Positions 18,601 to 25,843 of a DNA stretch of 64,000 nt are shown in pieces. Within the stretch, counting starts at the first letter, position 1. Each line of letters starts with the position of its first letter. The notes beneath the pieces are model-generated. The model made no database searches. It saw only the letters and a list, made by a program, of their open reading frames with translations, and was not told the DNA's origin. This DNA is from Planctomycetota bacterium (GTDB lineage Bacteria > Planctomycetota > PUPC01 > JACPCR01): NCBI GenBank assembly GCA_016179685.1, contig JACPCR010000071.1:49259-113258 (forward strand). The letters run 5' to 3'. Both the position numbers and the translations under genes were made by a program.

Positions 18601-21064
18601 ACGCGGGTATGGTCCCCTCCTCCCTCAACTTCTTCGCCTTGGCGATCCGGGCGTCGATGATGTCCGCAGGGTAGCCTTCCCCCTTCAATTTCTCGTACAT
18701 CTGGACGGCGTTATCCCACTGGCCCTTTTCCATGGCGCGGTCCGCCGCCGCCAGCTCGTCGGCCTTGGCCGTCTCGAAGTGCGCCCGTTCCTCCTTGTCG
18801 ACGCGGGCGAGAAGCTTCTGGGCGTCACGGACCAGAGTCGGGTGCATCGCCGCCGCCGCCTGCGCCGAGGCCCGAGCGGCCGCAAAGTCCTTGCGGTTCA
18901 ACTGCGCCTCCGCCTCGGCCAGCTTCTCGCGACCGGCCTGGCTTTCCACCCATTCCTTCTTCCGAGCCGGAATCTGTTCCTGCAGGACGGCATCCACCTT
19001 GCGGCCAATATCCTTGGACACGGTGCGGTCCACTTTAAGCAAGATACGTTCCGCCTCATCGATCTTCCCCTGCTCAGCGAGCACCAAGGCGTCGGCAATC
19101 TGCTTCTCGGCCTTCCTCACATTCAGGTCCGATAGAACCTTCTGGATGGCCTTGTTCCCGGCCAGCTCCGGCCTCTGCAGGAACTCCTGGGCCATGGCCG
19201 CGGCCTCTTCGAAAGCGCCGGCATCGATCTGCTGCTGGATGGCCGCCATACCCTCTCGCTCCAGCGTGGAGACATTCTCATAGAGCCTGGCTTCGGCCTT
19301 TCCCCTGAGGGCTTTGGCCTCGCTGGCCAGCTCCGGGCAGCGGTTGAGGACCCCCTCTGCGCCGTCTCTCGCCTCCGCCCATTGGCCCTCCTCGAAGGCC
19401 TTCTGGGCCTTGGCCAGGTCATCCTTGCCCTCGGCCACTCTTTTTCGCCGCGCCCGTTCGTCGGGGATATCCTTAGTCAGGGCCTTCTGCGCGTCAGCTC
19501 GGAGGGGCTCCGGCAACTCGGCGAGGAGACCCTTGATTTTCTCCTCGGCCTCGTCCAGCCGGCCGGAGTCGAGCATCGACTTCCCCGCCGCCAGTTGTTT
19601 TTCCAGCTCCTGGAACTTTGCCTTCCTCTGGGCCTCGGCTTTCTCCCTCTCGGCCTCGGCTGCCACCCTCTCGGCCTCGGCCTCCATCTCGGAAATCTTG
19701 GACGCCAGGGCTTTCACCGACGAGGCCTCCTCCGGCGAGGTTTCCTGCAAGTATTCCTTCAGGAAGGCTCTAGCCGCCTGGAACTGATTCTTGGCCAGCT
19801 TCTTCCGAGCCTCGTCCTGGACGGTCTTTTCGATCTTGCTGAGGAGGGCATCCGCTCCCTGGCCCACTTCGGGGGGGAAGGTCGCCTTGACGCCGACGGC
19901 GATGGCCCGTGCCGCCGCGAATTTCTGGATGGCCTCCGCGGCGGCCTTGGCGGCATCCTCCACTTTGGCCTCGGGCGATGCGGCCTTCGCCGCAGCGTAT
20001 CCAGCCTGGCGCAAAAGCGTTTCGCCCCGGGCCAACTGGGCCATGCCCTCGGCCGTCCGAAGGGCATCCTGCTTGGCCGGGATGTCTCGAGTCCGCATTT
20101 TCTGGACCGCATCAGCCAGGTGTTTGGAGAGATCGACGGGGATGGCCTCGAGAGCCTTCTCGGCCTCGGCGATCTTCCCAGCGTCCACGAGGGCCTGAGC
20201 CGCGGCCAGGCCCTCCTCCGCCTCCCTCAATCGGGCCGCCCGGACAGCCTCATCCTTGGCATTCCCGACCTCTGCAAGCGTCTGCTGGAGGTCTGCGCTG
20301 CCTTTGAAGGCCTCCTGGGCCAGAAGGCCTTTCAAGAAATCTTCGGCCTCATCGAGGCGACCACCCTTGATCAGGCCGCGGGCCTGTACCAGAGCCTCCC
20401 GTTCCCGGGCCTCCTGCTCCTTCTGCCGTGTCCGCGCCTCCTCTTCCCGACGCGCTTGAACCTTGGCCATCACCCGGTCGACTTCCCCAGCCAGCGCGGG
20501 CAACCGGACCTTGACCTCCTGCCCGAGCTTTTCGGCCTCGGAAAGCTGGCCTTCCTGGACCAGCTTTTCGGCCTGAGCCAGGTCGAGACGGCCCCGGGCA
20601 AGCTGCTGGGCCGCCCGGGCATCCGGAATCTCCTTCTGCAACGCGGCCGCTGTCTTCTCCGCCAGCTCCCTGGACATGCTCGTGTCCACCTTGCGGAAAG
20701 CCGCCTCCGCTTCGTCCACCCGGCCTTCCCGGAGCAGGTCGCGCCCAATCCGGTAAGTCTCCTCCGCCTGCTGAAGCCGGGCCATCACCGCTGCCTTCTC
20801 TTTAGCCGCACCCACTTCAGCCAGAAGGCCCCGGAAGGCCTCATTCCCCTTCCAAGCTTCCTGGGACAGGAGACCATTCAAAAGGTTTTCAGCATCCTGA
20901 AACCGTTCCTCCGCCAGGAGCTTCCGGGCCACCGCCGCCGTCTCCTTCTCCTGGGCCTTGACCCGCGCCTTGCGCTCGCCTTCGATCTTGCCCGCGGGCC
21001 ACCTCGGGATAGGACCGCGCCGCGGCCTCGACGAGCTTCTGAGCCTCCTCGAGTTGGCCTTCAC
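15617..21064 (-). CDS. Giant secretin, C-terminal part (repeat region plus GspD/PilQ secretin domain)
   Basis: This ORF carries the secretin end of a gene broken into three frames. Residues about 25-1330 are 80-170-residue helical repeats with the recurring phrase G(R/K)LDEAE, as in TPR-type scaffolds. From about residue 1340 comes an N0/STN-like domain (VVQFLNNLTGANFVLDP), an N3-like domain (IQVHITARFIEVTENFLRSVG) and the secretin barrel signature SVPDGGTLVIGGLIDSN with VPFIDRIPVLSLFVG. The secretin forms the outer-membrane gate of type II secretion or type IV pili. The first 25 residues of the track ORF are out of frame; true coding joins from the upstream ORF near 20,995. A normal secretin is about 600-750 residues, so the repeat tail is exceptional. 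Confidence 0.85.
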   Translation of the reverse strand: MKANSRRLRSSSRPRRGPIPRWPAGKIEGERKARVKAQEKETAAVARKLLAEERFQDAENLLNGLLSQEAWKGNEAFRGLLAEVGAAKEKAAVMARLQQAEETYRIGRDLLREGRVDEAEAAFRKVDTSMSRELAEKTAAALQKEIPDARAAQQLARGRLDLAQAEKLVQEGQLSEAEKLGQEVKVRLPALAGEVDRVMAKVQARREEEARTRQKEQEAREREALVQARGLIKGGRLDEAEDFLKGLLAQEAFKGSADLQQTLAEVGNAKDEAVRAARLREAEEGLAAAQALVDAGKIAEAEKALEAIPVDLSKHLADAVQKMRTRDIPAKQDALRTAEGMAQLARGETLLRQAGYAAAKAASPEAKVEDAAKAAAEAIQKFAAARAIAVGVKATFPPEVGQGADALLSKIEKTVQDEARKKLAKNQFQAARAFLKEYLQETSPEEASSVKALASKISEMEAEAERVAAEAEREKAEAQRKAKFQELEKQLAAGKSMLDSGRLDEAEEKIKGLLAELPEPLRADAQKALTKDIPDERARRKRVAEGKDDLAKAQKAFEEGQWAEARDGAEGVLNRCPELASEAKALRGKAEARLYENVSTLEREGMAAIQQQIDAGAFEEAAAMAQEFLQRPELAGNKAIQKVLSDLNVRKAEKQIADALVLAEQGKIDEAERILLKVDRTVSKDIGRKVDAVLQEQIPARKKEWVESQAGREKLAEAEAQLNRKDFAAARASAQAAAAMHPTLVRDAQKLLARVDKEERAHFETAKADELAAADRAMEKGQWDNAVQMYEKLKGEGYPADIIDARIAKAKKLREEGTIPAYASKVDELFAAAQVAHLDGDYKAEQAAYEAILVWDPENKKAKKLLEEVRANEEVWRQRDARNLQVREKEQQIQVLLTEAADLEALNKFDEALAKVDEALKADPEHRRALAMQKRLLGQTEGPRQALIQATEAQKQQRLEMVAQWFKEADSLKKAGRFDEAERLVNQVIALEARTPEATQLLADIRLSRRQQEMGTEVIEMGPPPEGVDPAEYMEAMELLSKLATTINIRRQEQQFQINTLCDQAEQRLSVSDWAKAGELLLQAEKIDPKSEKVLMLKAKLRKSKGIEEVTPEEVLIREGEERRVVIEMNTTEMQKLFREASDLVQNEKYDEAIDRLDKVKEILRTLPENEELKFFREDVNLKYSEVRELKAREDAKQASIRDDQARKVAEQQREEAGKRKEREIDQLLARARIQMEQENYGLAEEHLKELLARDPMNATARGLLAQLDRAIRDNRYAESVVKARLGGDELMTRVTDESTPQGPLMEYPADWKDIIAKRPTSVITEEEEPEWKRNIKSQMEKRISFDFVDTPLVDVVQFLNNLTGANFVLDPKAVAGQDTPVTLKVNDMRLGAAIEWILRLVNLSYTLKDEAIFISTKEGITDKVVMRLYDVRDLLATIPDFTGTGLPTISEGGGGGGGGGDDLFGGGDGEGAESFTGDDLVEFIKTTVAPSSWSEGGGEEEGAAGGTISYTRGKLVIVQTPDIHRQIEDLLSRFRESAAIQVHITARFIEVTENFLRSVGVSWPQLDQTDMGNRLTDLQGSIQSTVDPAPSLFDNTSVTGFAGSIGYFTDFQAQMVIQAATENQEINTLLAPELTCFNGQQARIAVVTQVRFIEDVEATTTSGGQTTSTALDFTIGTIEEGVNLLVRPTVSSDKRYVTLDLQPQVEDIIDIGRLDLTLGLDAAGNPLIAPIQLPEQSIKIIQTSVSVPDGGTLVIGGLIDSNDEMQKSSVPFIDRIPVLSLFVGQKNKRRLKRYLLIMIRANILIREEMEPEAG

Positions 21065-21986
21065 CGAGGAGCTTTTCGGCCCGGGCGACCTCGCCCAAGC
21101 CCGCAGCCCTCCGCTGTTCCTTCCTCAGGTCCGGAATCTCCTTCGCCAATGTGCGTTCCGTCTTCGCGGCCACCTCGGCGGAATCACCCGGGGCGATCCG
21201 CTTCAAGGCCGCCTCCGCCTCGTCGAGCCGGCCCCCACGAACCATGGCCATGGCGGACTCGTATTGCTCCTCCGCCTGCCGCTTCCGCGCGGCCAGGACC
21301 GCCTGCTGCCGGGCGGCCCCGACCTCGGTGATGACCTGGCCGAGGGCCGGATTCCCCTGGAGGGGCCCCTCCGAGACCAGGCCGCGGAGCAGCTTGTCCG
21401 CCTCGTCGAGCCTCCCCTCCTTCATCAAGGCACGGCCCTGAGCCACAGCCTCTTTCTCCCGGTTCTTCAACTCACGCTCCCGGGCTTTCTGCTGGTCATC
21501 CTTCGCCTGCTCCACTTTGGCCATCAAGCGGTCCGCCTCGCCGGCCAGGCCAGGGACCTGTCCCTTGACCGTCTCGGCGGCCCGGCGGGCCTCGTCCAGA
21601 TTCCCTTCGGCGAGGAGCGCCTCGGCCTTCTCGAGATCGGCCCGGCCACGGGCCTGAGCCGCCGCCACCCGAGCCGCCGGAACGTCCTTCTCCAGCGCCT
21701 TGCTCACCCGAGCGGCCAGGTCCGGCGCGGCGGCCACATCCACCTTCCGCAGGGCAGCCTCGGCCTCCTCGAGCTTACCCCCATTCAGCAGCGCCAGCGC
21801 GGCCTTGAAGGACTCCTCCGCCTGACGCTTCCGAGCGGCTTCCACCGCCTGGGCCTTCGACGTCCCCGCCTCGGCCAGCAACTGCCCCAGGGCCTCGTTC
21901 CCCTGGAGCGGCCCCTGGGCCAGCGCCTTCTTCAACATTTCTTCCGCTTCCTGAAACCGTTCCTCCGCCAGGAGCTTCCGGGCCAC
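20889..21986 (-). CDS. Giant secretin, middle part (helical repeats in another frame)
   Basis: This 365-residue ORF continues the repeat region of the same protein: LDEAEAALKRIAPGDSAEVAAK, GRADLEKAEALLAEGNLDEA and similar units, each a helical hairpin. It has no proper start signal. Its coding sense begins where the upstream ORF loses frame (near 22,049) and is lost at about 20,995, where the downstream ORF takes over; its last 30 residues are frame-shifted nonsense rich in Gly/Arg. With both shifts repaired the three ORFs would make one chain of roughly 3,050 residues. Whether the shifts are real or assembly errors cannot be told from this sequence. Confidence 0.65.
   Translation of the reverse strand: MARKLLAEERFQEAEEMLKKALAQGPLQGNEALGQLLAEAGTSKAQAVEAARKRQAEESFKAALALLNGGKLEEAEAALRKVDVAAAPDLAARVSKALEKDVPAARVAAAQARGRADLEKAEALLAEGNLDEARRAAETVKGQVPGLAGEADRLMAKVEQAKDDQQKARERELKNREKEAVAQGRALMKEGRLDEADKLLRGLVSEGPLQGNPALGQVITEVGAARQQAVLAARKRQAEEQYESAMAMVRGGRLDEAEAALKRIAPGDSAEVAAKTERTLAKEIPDLRKEQRRAAGLGEVARAEKLLGEGQLEEAQKLVEAAARSYPEVARGQDRRRAQGAGQGPGEGDGGGGPEAPGGGTVSGC
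20895..20995. repeat. 101-bp exact repeat, copy 1 (at frame junction)
   Basis: These 101 bases are identical to 21949-22049. Both reading-frame breaks of the giant secretin fall at the right-hand edge of this repeat (beginning of the coding-strand phrase GCGGGCAAGATCGAAGG). A second exact repeat of 83 bp (21181-21263 and 22158-22240) lies beside it; the spacing between the two repeats differs by 77 bases, which is not a multiple of three. Confidence 0.85.
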
Positions 21987-24772
21987 CGCCGCCGTCTCCT
22001 TCTCCTGGGCCTTGACCCGCGCCTTGCGCTCGCCTTCGATCTTGCCCGCTTTTCGGCCCGGGCGACCTCGCCCATTCCGGCAGCCTTGCGCTGGTCCCTT
22101 TTCAGACCCGGAATTTCTTTCGTCAACGCCCGTTCCACCTTGGCGGCCACCTCGGTCGAATCACCCGGGGCGATCCGCTTCAAGGCCGCCTCCGCCTCGT
22201 CGAGCCGGCCCCCACGAACCATGGCCATGGCGGACTCGTAAGACTTCGAAGCCTTTCGGGCACGGGCGGAACGGTCCGCTTTTTCCTTGAGGCCCGGCAT
22301 ATCCGACGCCATATCCCGCAGCCGTTCGCTGGACTTGAACTGGGGATCATTGAGGCTCTGCTTGAGAATGTCGTCCGCTTCCTCCCAGCGCCCCTCCTGC
22401 AAGAGGGCCATGACCTTCCGAGCCGTCTCTTCTTCCGCCGCCTGCTGCGCCTTGGCTTTCTGGAGGTCCCGGTCCTTGATGGCCTGCTCCAACTCCCGTG
22501 TCTTCATGAAAACGTCCCGATACTGGCCCTCGAGCTGGTAATCGCGCACCATCTCGGCGGCCCGAGCATGCGCCTCGAACGAACGATCAATGTCCCCGCT
22601 CTTATCCGCCGCAGCCGCCTCGGCCAAGGCCGCCTCGACCTCCTTGCGACGCGCCTCCTTCGCCATCCCTGCCTCAATGGCGGCCATGAGCTTCATCGCT
22701 TTCGGGTTGTCCGGGTCCACCGGCAGAACGATATCCTGCAACCGTTGCCGGGCTTCCTCAAACTTGCCGCTCCTCAGGTGTTCCTCGGCGTCCTTCAAGG
22801 CCTGGCTGATTCTCTGCTCGGCGGCGCCCGCCTGGTGAGCCTGCTCCGCTTCATCAATCTTACCGAGAAGCTGCTGCGCTACCCGGTTATCCGGTGACAG
22901 CGACAGCATCTTATTGGCGGCCTGACGAGCCTTGTTGAAGTTCTTCCCAGCCAGGTACTGACGGCTCTCCCCTTCCAGCGCCTGGAGCTGATTCTTGACG
23001 GATGCCTCCTGCGCCTGTGCCCGAGCCTGATCACGTTCCAAGGTCCACTTCTTTACGCATTCACCCGCCTCCTTCGAGTTGGGGTTCTTAGCCAAGACCT
23101 TCTCCGCCAGCGTGATGGCTTCGTCCAGCTTTTTCTGGCGGGCTAGCCTTCGGGCGTCCGCCAGCACGGAATCCAACGCCTTTTCCCCCTCCTCGGCCTT
23201 CTTCGCCTCAGCCTCTGCACGCTCTTTTTCAGCTCTGGCCCGGGCTTCGGCCTCTGCTTTCGCCTTTGCCTCGGCTTCGGTTTTCGCCTTCGCCTCGGCC
23301 TTCTCCTTCTCGGCCTTCGCCTTCGCCTCGGCCTGGGCGCGCTCCTTCTCTTCCTTCGATTTCGCCTTCGCCTCAGCCTCCGCTCGCTCACGCTCAGCCT
23401 TCGCTTTCGCCTCAGCCTCCGCCTTCGCCTTCGCCTCGGCCTGGGCGCGCTCCTTCTCTTCCTTCGCTTTCGCCTTCGCCTCAGCCTCCGCTCGCTCACG
23501 CTCAGCCCTCGCTTTCGCCTCAACCTCCGCCTTCGCTTTCGCCTCAGCCTGGGCGCGCTCCTTCTCCGCCTTCGCCTCAGCCTCCGCTCGCTCCCGGTCA
23601 GCCCTCGCTTTCGCCTCAACCTCGGCCTTCGCCTTCGCCTCAGCCTGGGGACGTTCCTTCTCCGCCTTCGCTTTCGCTTCAGCCTCTGCTTTTGCCTTCG
23701 CTTCAGCTTCCATTTTCACCTTCGCCTCGGCCTGGGCGCGCTCCTTCTCCGCTTTCGCCTTCGCCTTCGCCTCGGCCTCCGCTCGCTCCCGGTCAGCGCT
23801 CGCTTTCGCCTCAGCCTCGGCCTTCGCCTTCGCTTCAGCCTGGGCGCGGTCCCTCTCCGCCTTCGCCTTCGCTTCAGCCTCTGCTTTTGCCTTCGCTTCA
23901 GCTTCCGTTTTCACCTTCGCCTCGGCCTGGGCGCGGTCCCTCTCCGCCTTCGCCTTCGCCTTCGCTTCAGCCTGGGCGCGGTCCCTCTCCGCCTTCGCCT
24001 TCGCTTCAGCCTCTGCTTTTGCCTTCGATTCAGCTTCCGTTTTCACCTTCGCCTCGGCCTGGGCGCGGTCCCTCTCCGCCTTCGCCTTCGCCTTCGCCTC
24101 GGCCTGAGCGCGGTCCCTCTCCGCTTTCGCCTTCGCTTCAGCCTCTGCTTTTGCCTTCGATTCAGCTTCCGTTTTCGCCTTCGCCTCGGCCTGGGCGCGC
24201 TCCTTCTCCGCTTTCGCCTTCGCCCTCGCCTCGGCCTGGGCGCGGTCATTCTCCGCTTTCGCCTTCGCTTCAGCCTCTGCTTTTGCCTTCGATTCAGCTT
24301 CCGTTTTCGCCTTCGCCTCGGCCTTTGCCTTCTCTTCCCGCGCCTTCGCCTCGGCCTCCGCTTTTTCTTTCTCCGTCTGGGCCCTCGCCTTGGTCAAGCG
24401 CTCGAGCAGGCGCGTCCCTTCTTTATGACCCGGGAACTCTTTCAACAACTGCTGGAGATCAGCTTCCGCGGCCTCGTCTTGGCCTTTGGCCAGCTTCTGG
24501 CGGACGTCCTGCAGGAGCTGCTTTTCGCGCTGCTCCTGGGCGCGCTGGCGTTCCTTCGCCTGGCGCTTCTGGCGCTCCTCTTCGTCCTTCTTCTGCTTTT
24601 CCGGGCTGATCGGCTCGGAGGAAGCCAGAAGGTCCTGTCCCTGGAGGGCTGGAAGGGCATCGAAGGAAGGCCCGATCCCATCAGTGACGACAGATAGGCA
24701 AAGGATTCCCATGGCCGTCAGCAGAACGAGCAGGCCCGCCCACGGAAACTTCACCTTATTCATGTTCCGCAT
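21932..24772 (-). CDS. Giant secretin, N-terminal part: membrane segment, TolA-like Lys/Ala/Glu-rich rod and helical repeats
   Basis: The 946-residue ORF opens with a charged start and one hydrophobic segment (FPWAGLLVLLTAMGILCLSVV, residues about 10-30) that could be a signal peptide or a membrane anchor. Residues about 127-530 are a near-periodic Lys/Ala/Glu helix with units such as AKAKAEAEAKAKAERDRAQ, closely like TolA domain II. Then TPR-like units begin (LDEAITLAEKVLAKNPNSKEA). The last 30 residues are frame-shifted. The ATG has AAAGGTG upstream and follows the PilP-like stop by 72 bases. Family knowledge says TolA rods span the periplasm and are driven by TolQ/TolR, and ExbB/ExbD genes lie in this cluster. 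Confidence 0.8.
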   Translation of the reverse strand: MRNMNKVKFPWAGLLVLLTAMGILCLSVVTDGIGPSFDALPALQGQDLLASSEPISPEKQKKDEEERQKRQAKERQRAQEQREKQLLQDVRQKLAKGQDEAAEADLQQLLKEFPGHKEGTRLLERLTKARAQTEKEKAEAEAKAREEKAKAEAKAKTEAESKAKAEAEAKAKAENDRAQAEARAKAKAEKERAQAEAKAKTEAESKAKAEAEAKAKAERDRAQAEAKAKAKAERDRAQAEAKVKTEAESKAKAEAEAKAKAERDRAQAEAKAKAKAERDRAQAEAKVKTEAEAKAKAEAEAKAKAERDRAQAEAKAKAEAEAKASADRERAEAEAKAKAKAEKERAQAEAKVKMEAEAKAKAEAEAKAKAEKERPQAEAKAKAEVEAKARADRERAEAEAKAEKERAQAEAKAKAEVEAKARAERERAEAEAKAKAKEEKERAQAEAKAKAEAEAKAKAERERAEAEAKAKSKEEKERAQAEAKAKAEKEKAEAKAKTEAEAKAKAEAEARARAEKERAEAEAKKAEEGEKALDSVLADARRLARQKKLDEAITLAEKVLAKNPNSKEAGECVKKWTLERDQARAQAQEASVKNQLQALEGESRQYLAGKNFNKARQAANKMLSLSPDNRVAQQLLGKIDEAEQAHQAGAAEQRISQALKDAEEHLRSGKFEEARQRLQDIVLPVDPDNPKAMKLMAAIEAGMAKEARRKEVEAALAEAAAADKSGDIDRSFEAHARAAEMVRDYQLEGQYRDVFMKTRELEQAIKDRDLQKAKAQQAAEEETARKVMALLQEGRWEEADDILKQSLNDPQFKSSERLRDMASDMPGLKEKADRSARARKASKSYESAMAMVRGGRLDEAEAALKRIAPGDSTEVAAKVERALTKEIPGLKRDQRKAAGMGEVARAEKRARSKASARRGSRPRRRRRRRWPGSSWRRNGFRKRKKC
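21949..22049. repeat. 101-bp exact repeat, copy 2 (at frame junction)
   Basis: Second copy of the exact 101-base repeat at 20895-20995. Compared with copy 1 the coding sequence just upstream is missing about 77 bases, so the N-terminal ORF runs from EVARAEK straight into the repeat in the wrong frame. Confidence 0.85.
23200..24350. repeat. Degenerate tandem repeats coding for the Lys/Ala/Glu rod
   Basis: On the plus strand the region is a run of GCCTTCGCCTTCGCCTCGG-like units of 6, 18 and larger multiples of three bases, encoding EAKAKAE heptad-like repeats. Several blocks of more than 60 bases are almost identical to each other, so copy number may vary or be collapsed in assembly without changing the frame. 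Confidence 0.85.
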
Positions 24773-24844
24773 ACGAACACCTTTCGTTGAAGTAAGAATC
24801 GGGCGCCGCGCCCGGTTTCCATTTAGTGATTGCAGCAGGAGAAG

Positions 24845-25843
24845 TTATTTCGGGCCGCCCCCTCCCTTGGGCTGTTTCATCTTAGGCATCTTGACTTTCC
24901 CGCTGCTGGTACCTGTGGTTGTTTTCGTCTTACCGCCCCCCTTGGACTCCTCAGAACTCTCTTCCTTCGGCTTGACTCCGCCGCTGTCGCCTCCGCCGAT
25001 CCCCGTCGACTTGGCCGGCGCCCTGGGAGAATCTTCCTTCTCGTACTTTTCAAATTCCAGCGTCCTTCCCTTGGCATCCACCACCACGATCTTGCTCGTG
25101 TCCTTGACGATTTCGATATTGACCGTCCTCGTCACCGGCTTGTTATCCTCATCCCGCCGTTTAATGGACATGTCCGGGTTGAAAACAATTTTTTCGGTGG
25201 GGGCCACCTGCACCTTGCGGACGTCCGTGATGATGTCGACGAGGATGTTCCCCGTATTGAAATCCACCCTTTTCCGGTTTTGTTCCCAGGGCAGCTTCAC
25301 CACTTTGCTTTCGCCAATCGTGTCGCCAATGAGGACATAGAATCTTTCTTCGACGAACTGCTGCTCGTCAAACCATTTCTTGACCGTGATGTTGGCCGTA
25401 TCCTGCGCCGTCCCGTTGAAAAAAATCTCCAAGTTCGAGCTGGTCAAGACTTCCTTGGACACCGTCATCTTGCTTTCCAGCTTTTCTCCAAAGGTCTCGT
25501 CCTTGGCCAGGGTCGTGACCGCGTAAACATAGACCGTATCGGGCTTGACCTGAGTATCAATCCACTGGATAGCGTCGATTTCCGGCTGGCTCTCTTCCAC
25601 GGCCGTTGCCGCTCCCTCTTCCTTCCGGCTGATGACGCCGCCTCCCGCCGGAGGCTTGACCTCTGCGGCAGCGGGAGCGGTGCCAGCGGAGACTCCCGCC
25701 GTGTTGCCAGGCTGGCCCGCGGCCGGATTGACGCCGGGCATTCCGGCGCCTGGTGCGCCATCGCCGGGCATTCCCGGTGCGCCACCGCCGGGCATTCCCG
25801 GTGCGCCACCGCCGGGCATTCCCGGTGCGCCACCGCCGGGCAT
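24845..25843 (-). CDS. PilP-like protein, C-terminal part (after frameshift)
   Basis: This 332-residue ORF is the downstream portion of the gene that starts at 26817. It opens within tandem GGGAPGMP repeats, so the Met used by the track is only an internal codon. It continues through a conserved-looking domain (YVYAVTTLAKDETFGEKLESKMTVSKEV, RKVQVAPTEKIVFNPDMSIKRRDED) and ends in a Lys/Gly-rich tail. The domain with TQVKPDTVYVYAV looks like a fibronectin-type or beta-sandwich fold. In pilus operons PilP contacts the secretin from the inner membrane, and this gene sits directly upstream of the secretin. Confidence 0.6.
   Translation of the reverse strand: MPGGGAPGMPGGGAPGMPGGGAPGMPGDGAPGAGMPGVNPAAGQPGNTAGVSAGTAPAAAEVKPPAGGGVISRKEEGAATAVEESQPEIDAIQWIDTQVKPDTVYVYAVTTLAKDETFGEKLESKMTVSKEVLTSSNLEIFFNGTAQDTANITVKKWFDEQQFVEERFYVLIGDTIGESKVVKLPWEQNRKRVDFNTGNILVDIITDVRKVQVAPTEKIVFNPDMSIKRRDEDNKPVTRTVNIEIVKDTSKIVVVDAKGRTLEFEKYEKEDSPRAPAKSTGIGGGDSGGVKPKEESSEESKGGGKTKTTTGTSSGKVKMPKMKQPKGGGGPK

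Noticed and set aside
23079-24609. Long plus-strand ORFs rich in Ala/Phe/Ser and Pro/Ser repeats
   Set aside because: They are the complements of the Lys/Ala/Glu repeat array of the secretin gene. The minus-strand reading has a start, ribosome site and neighbours in an operon.
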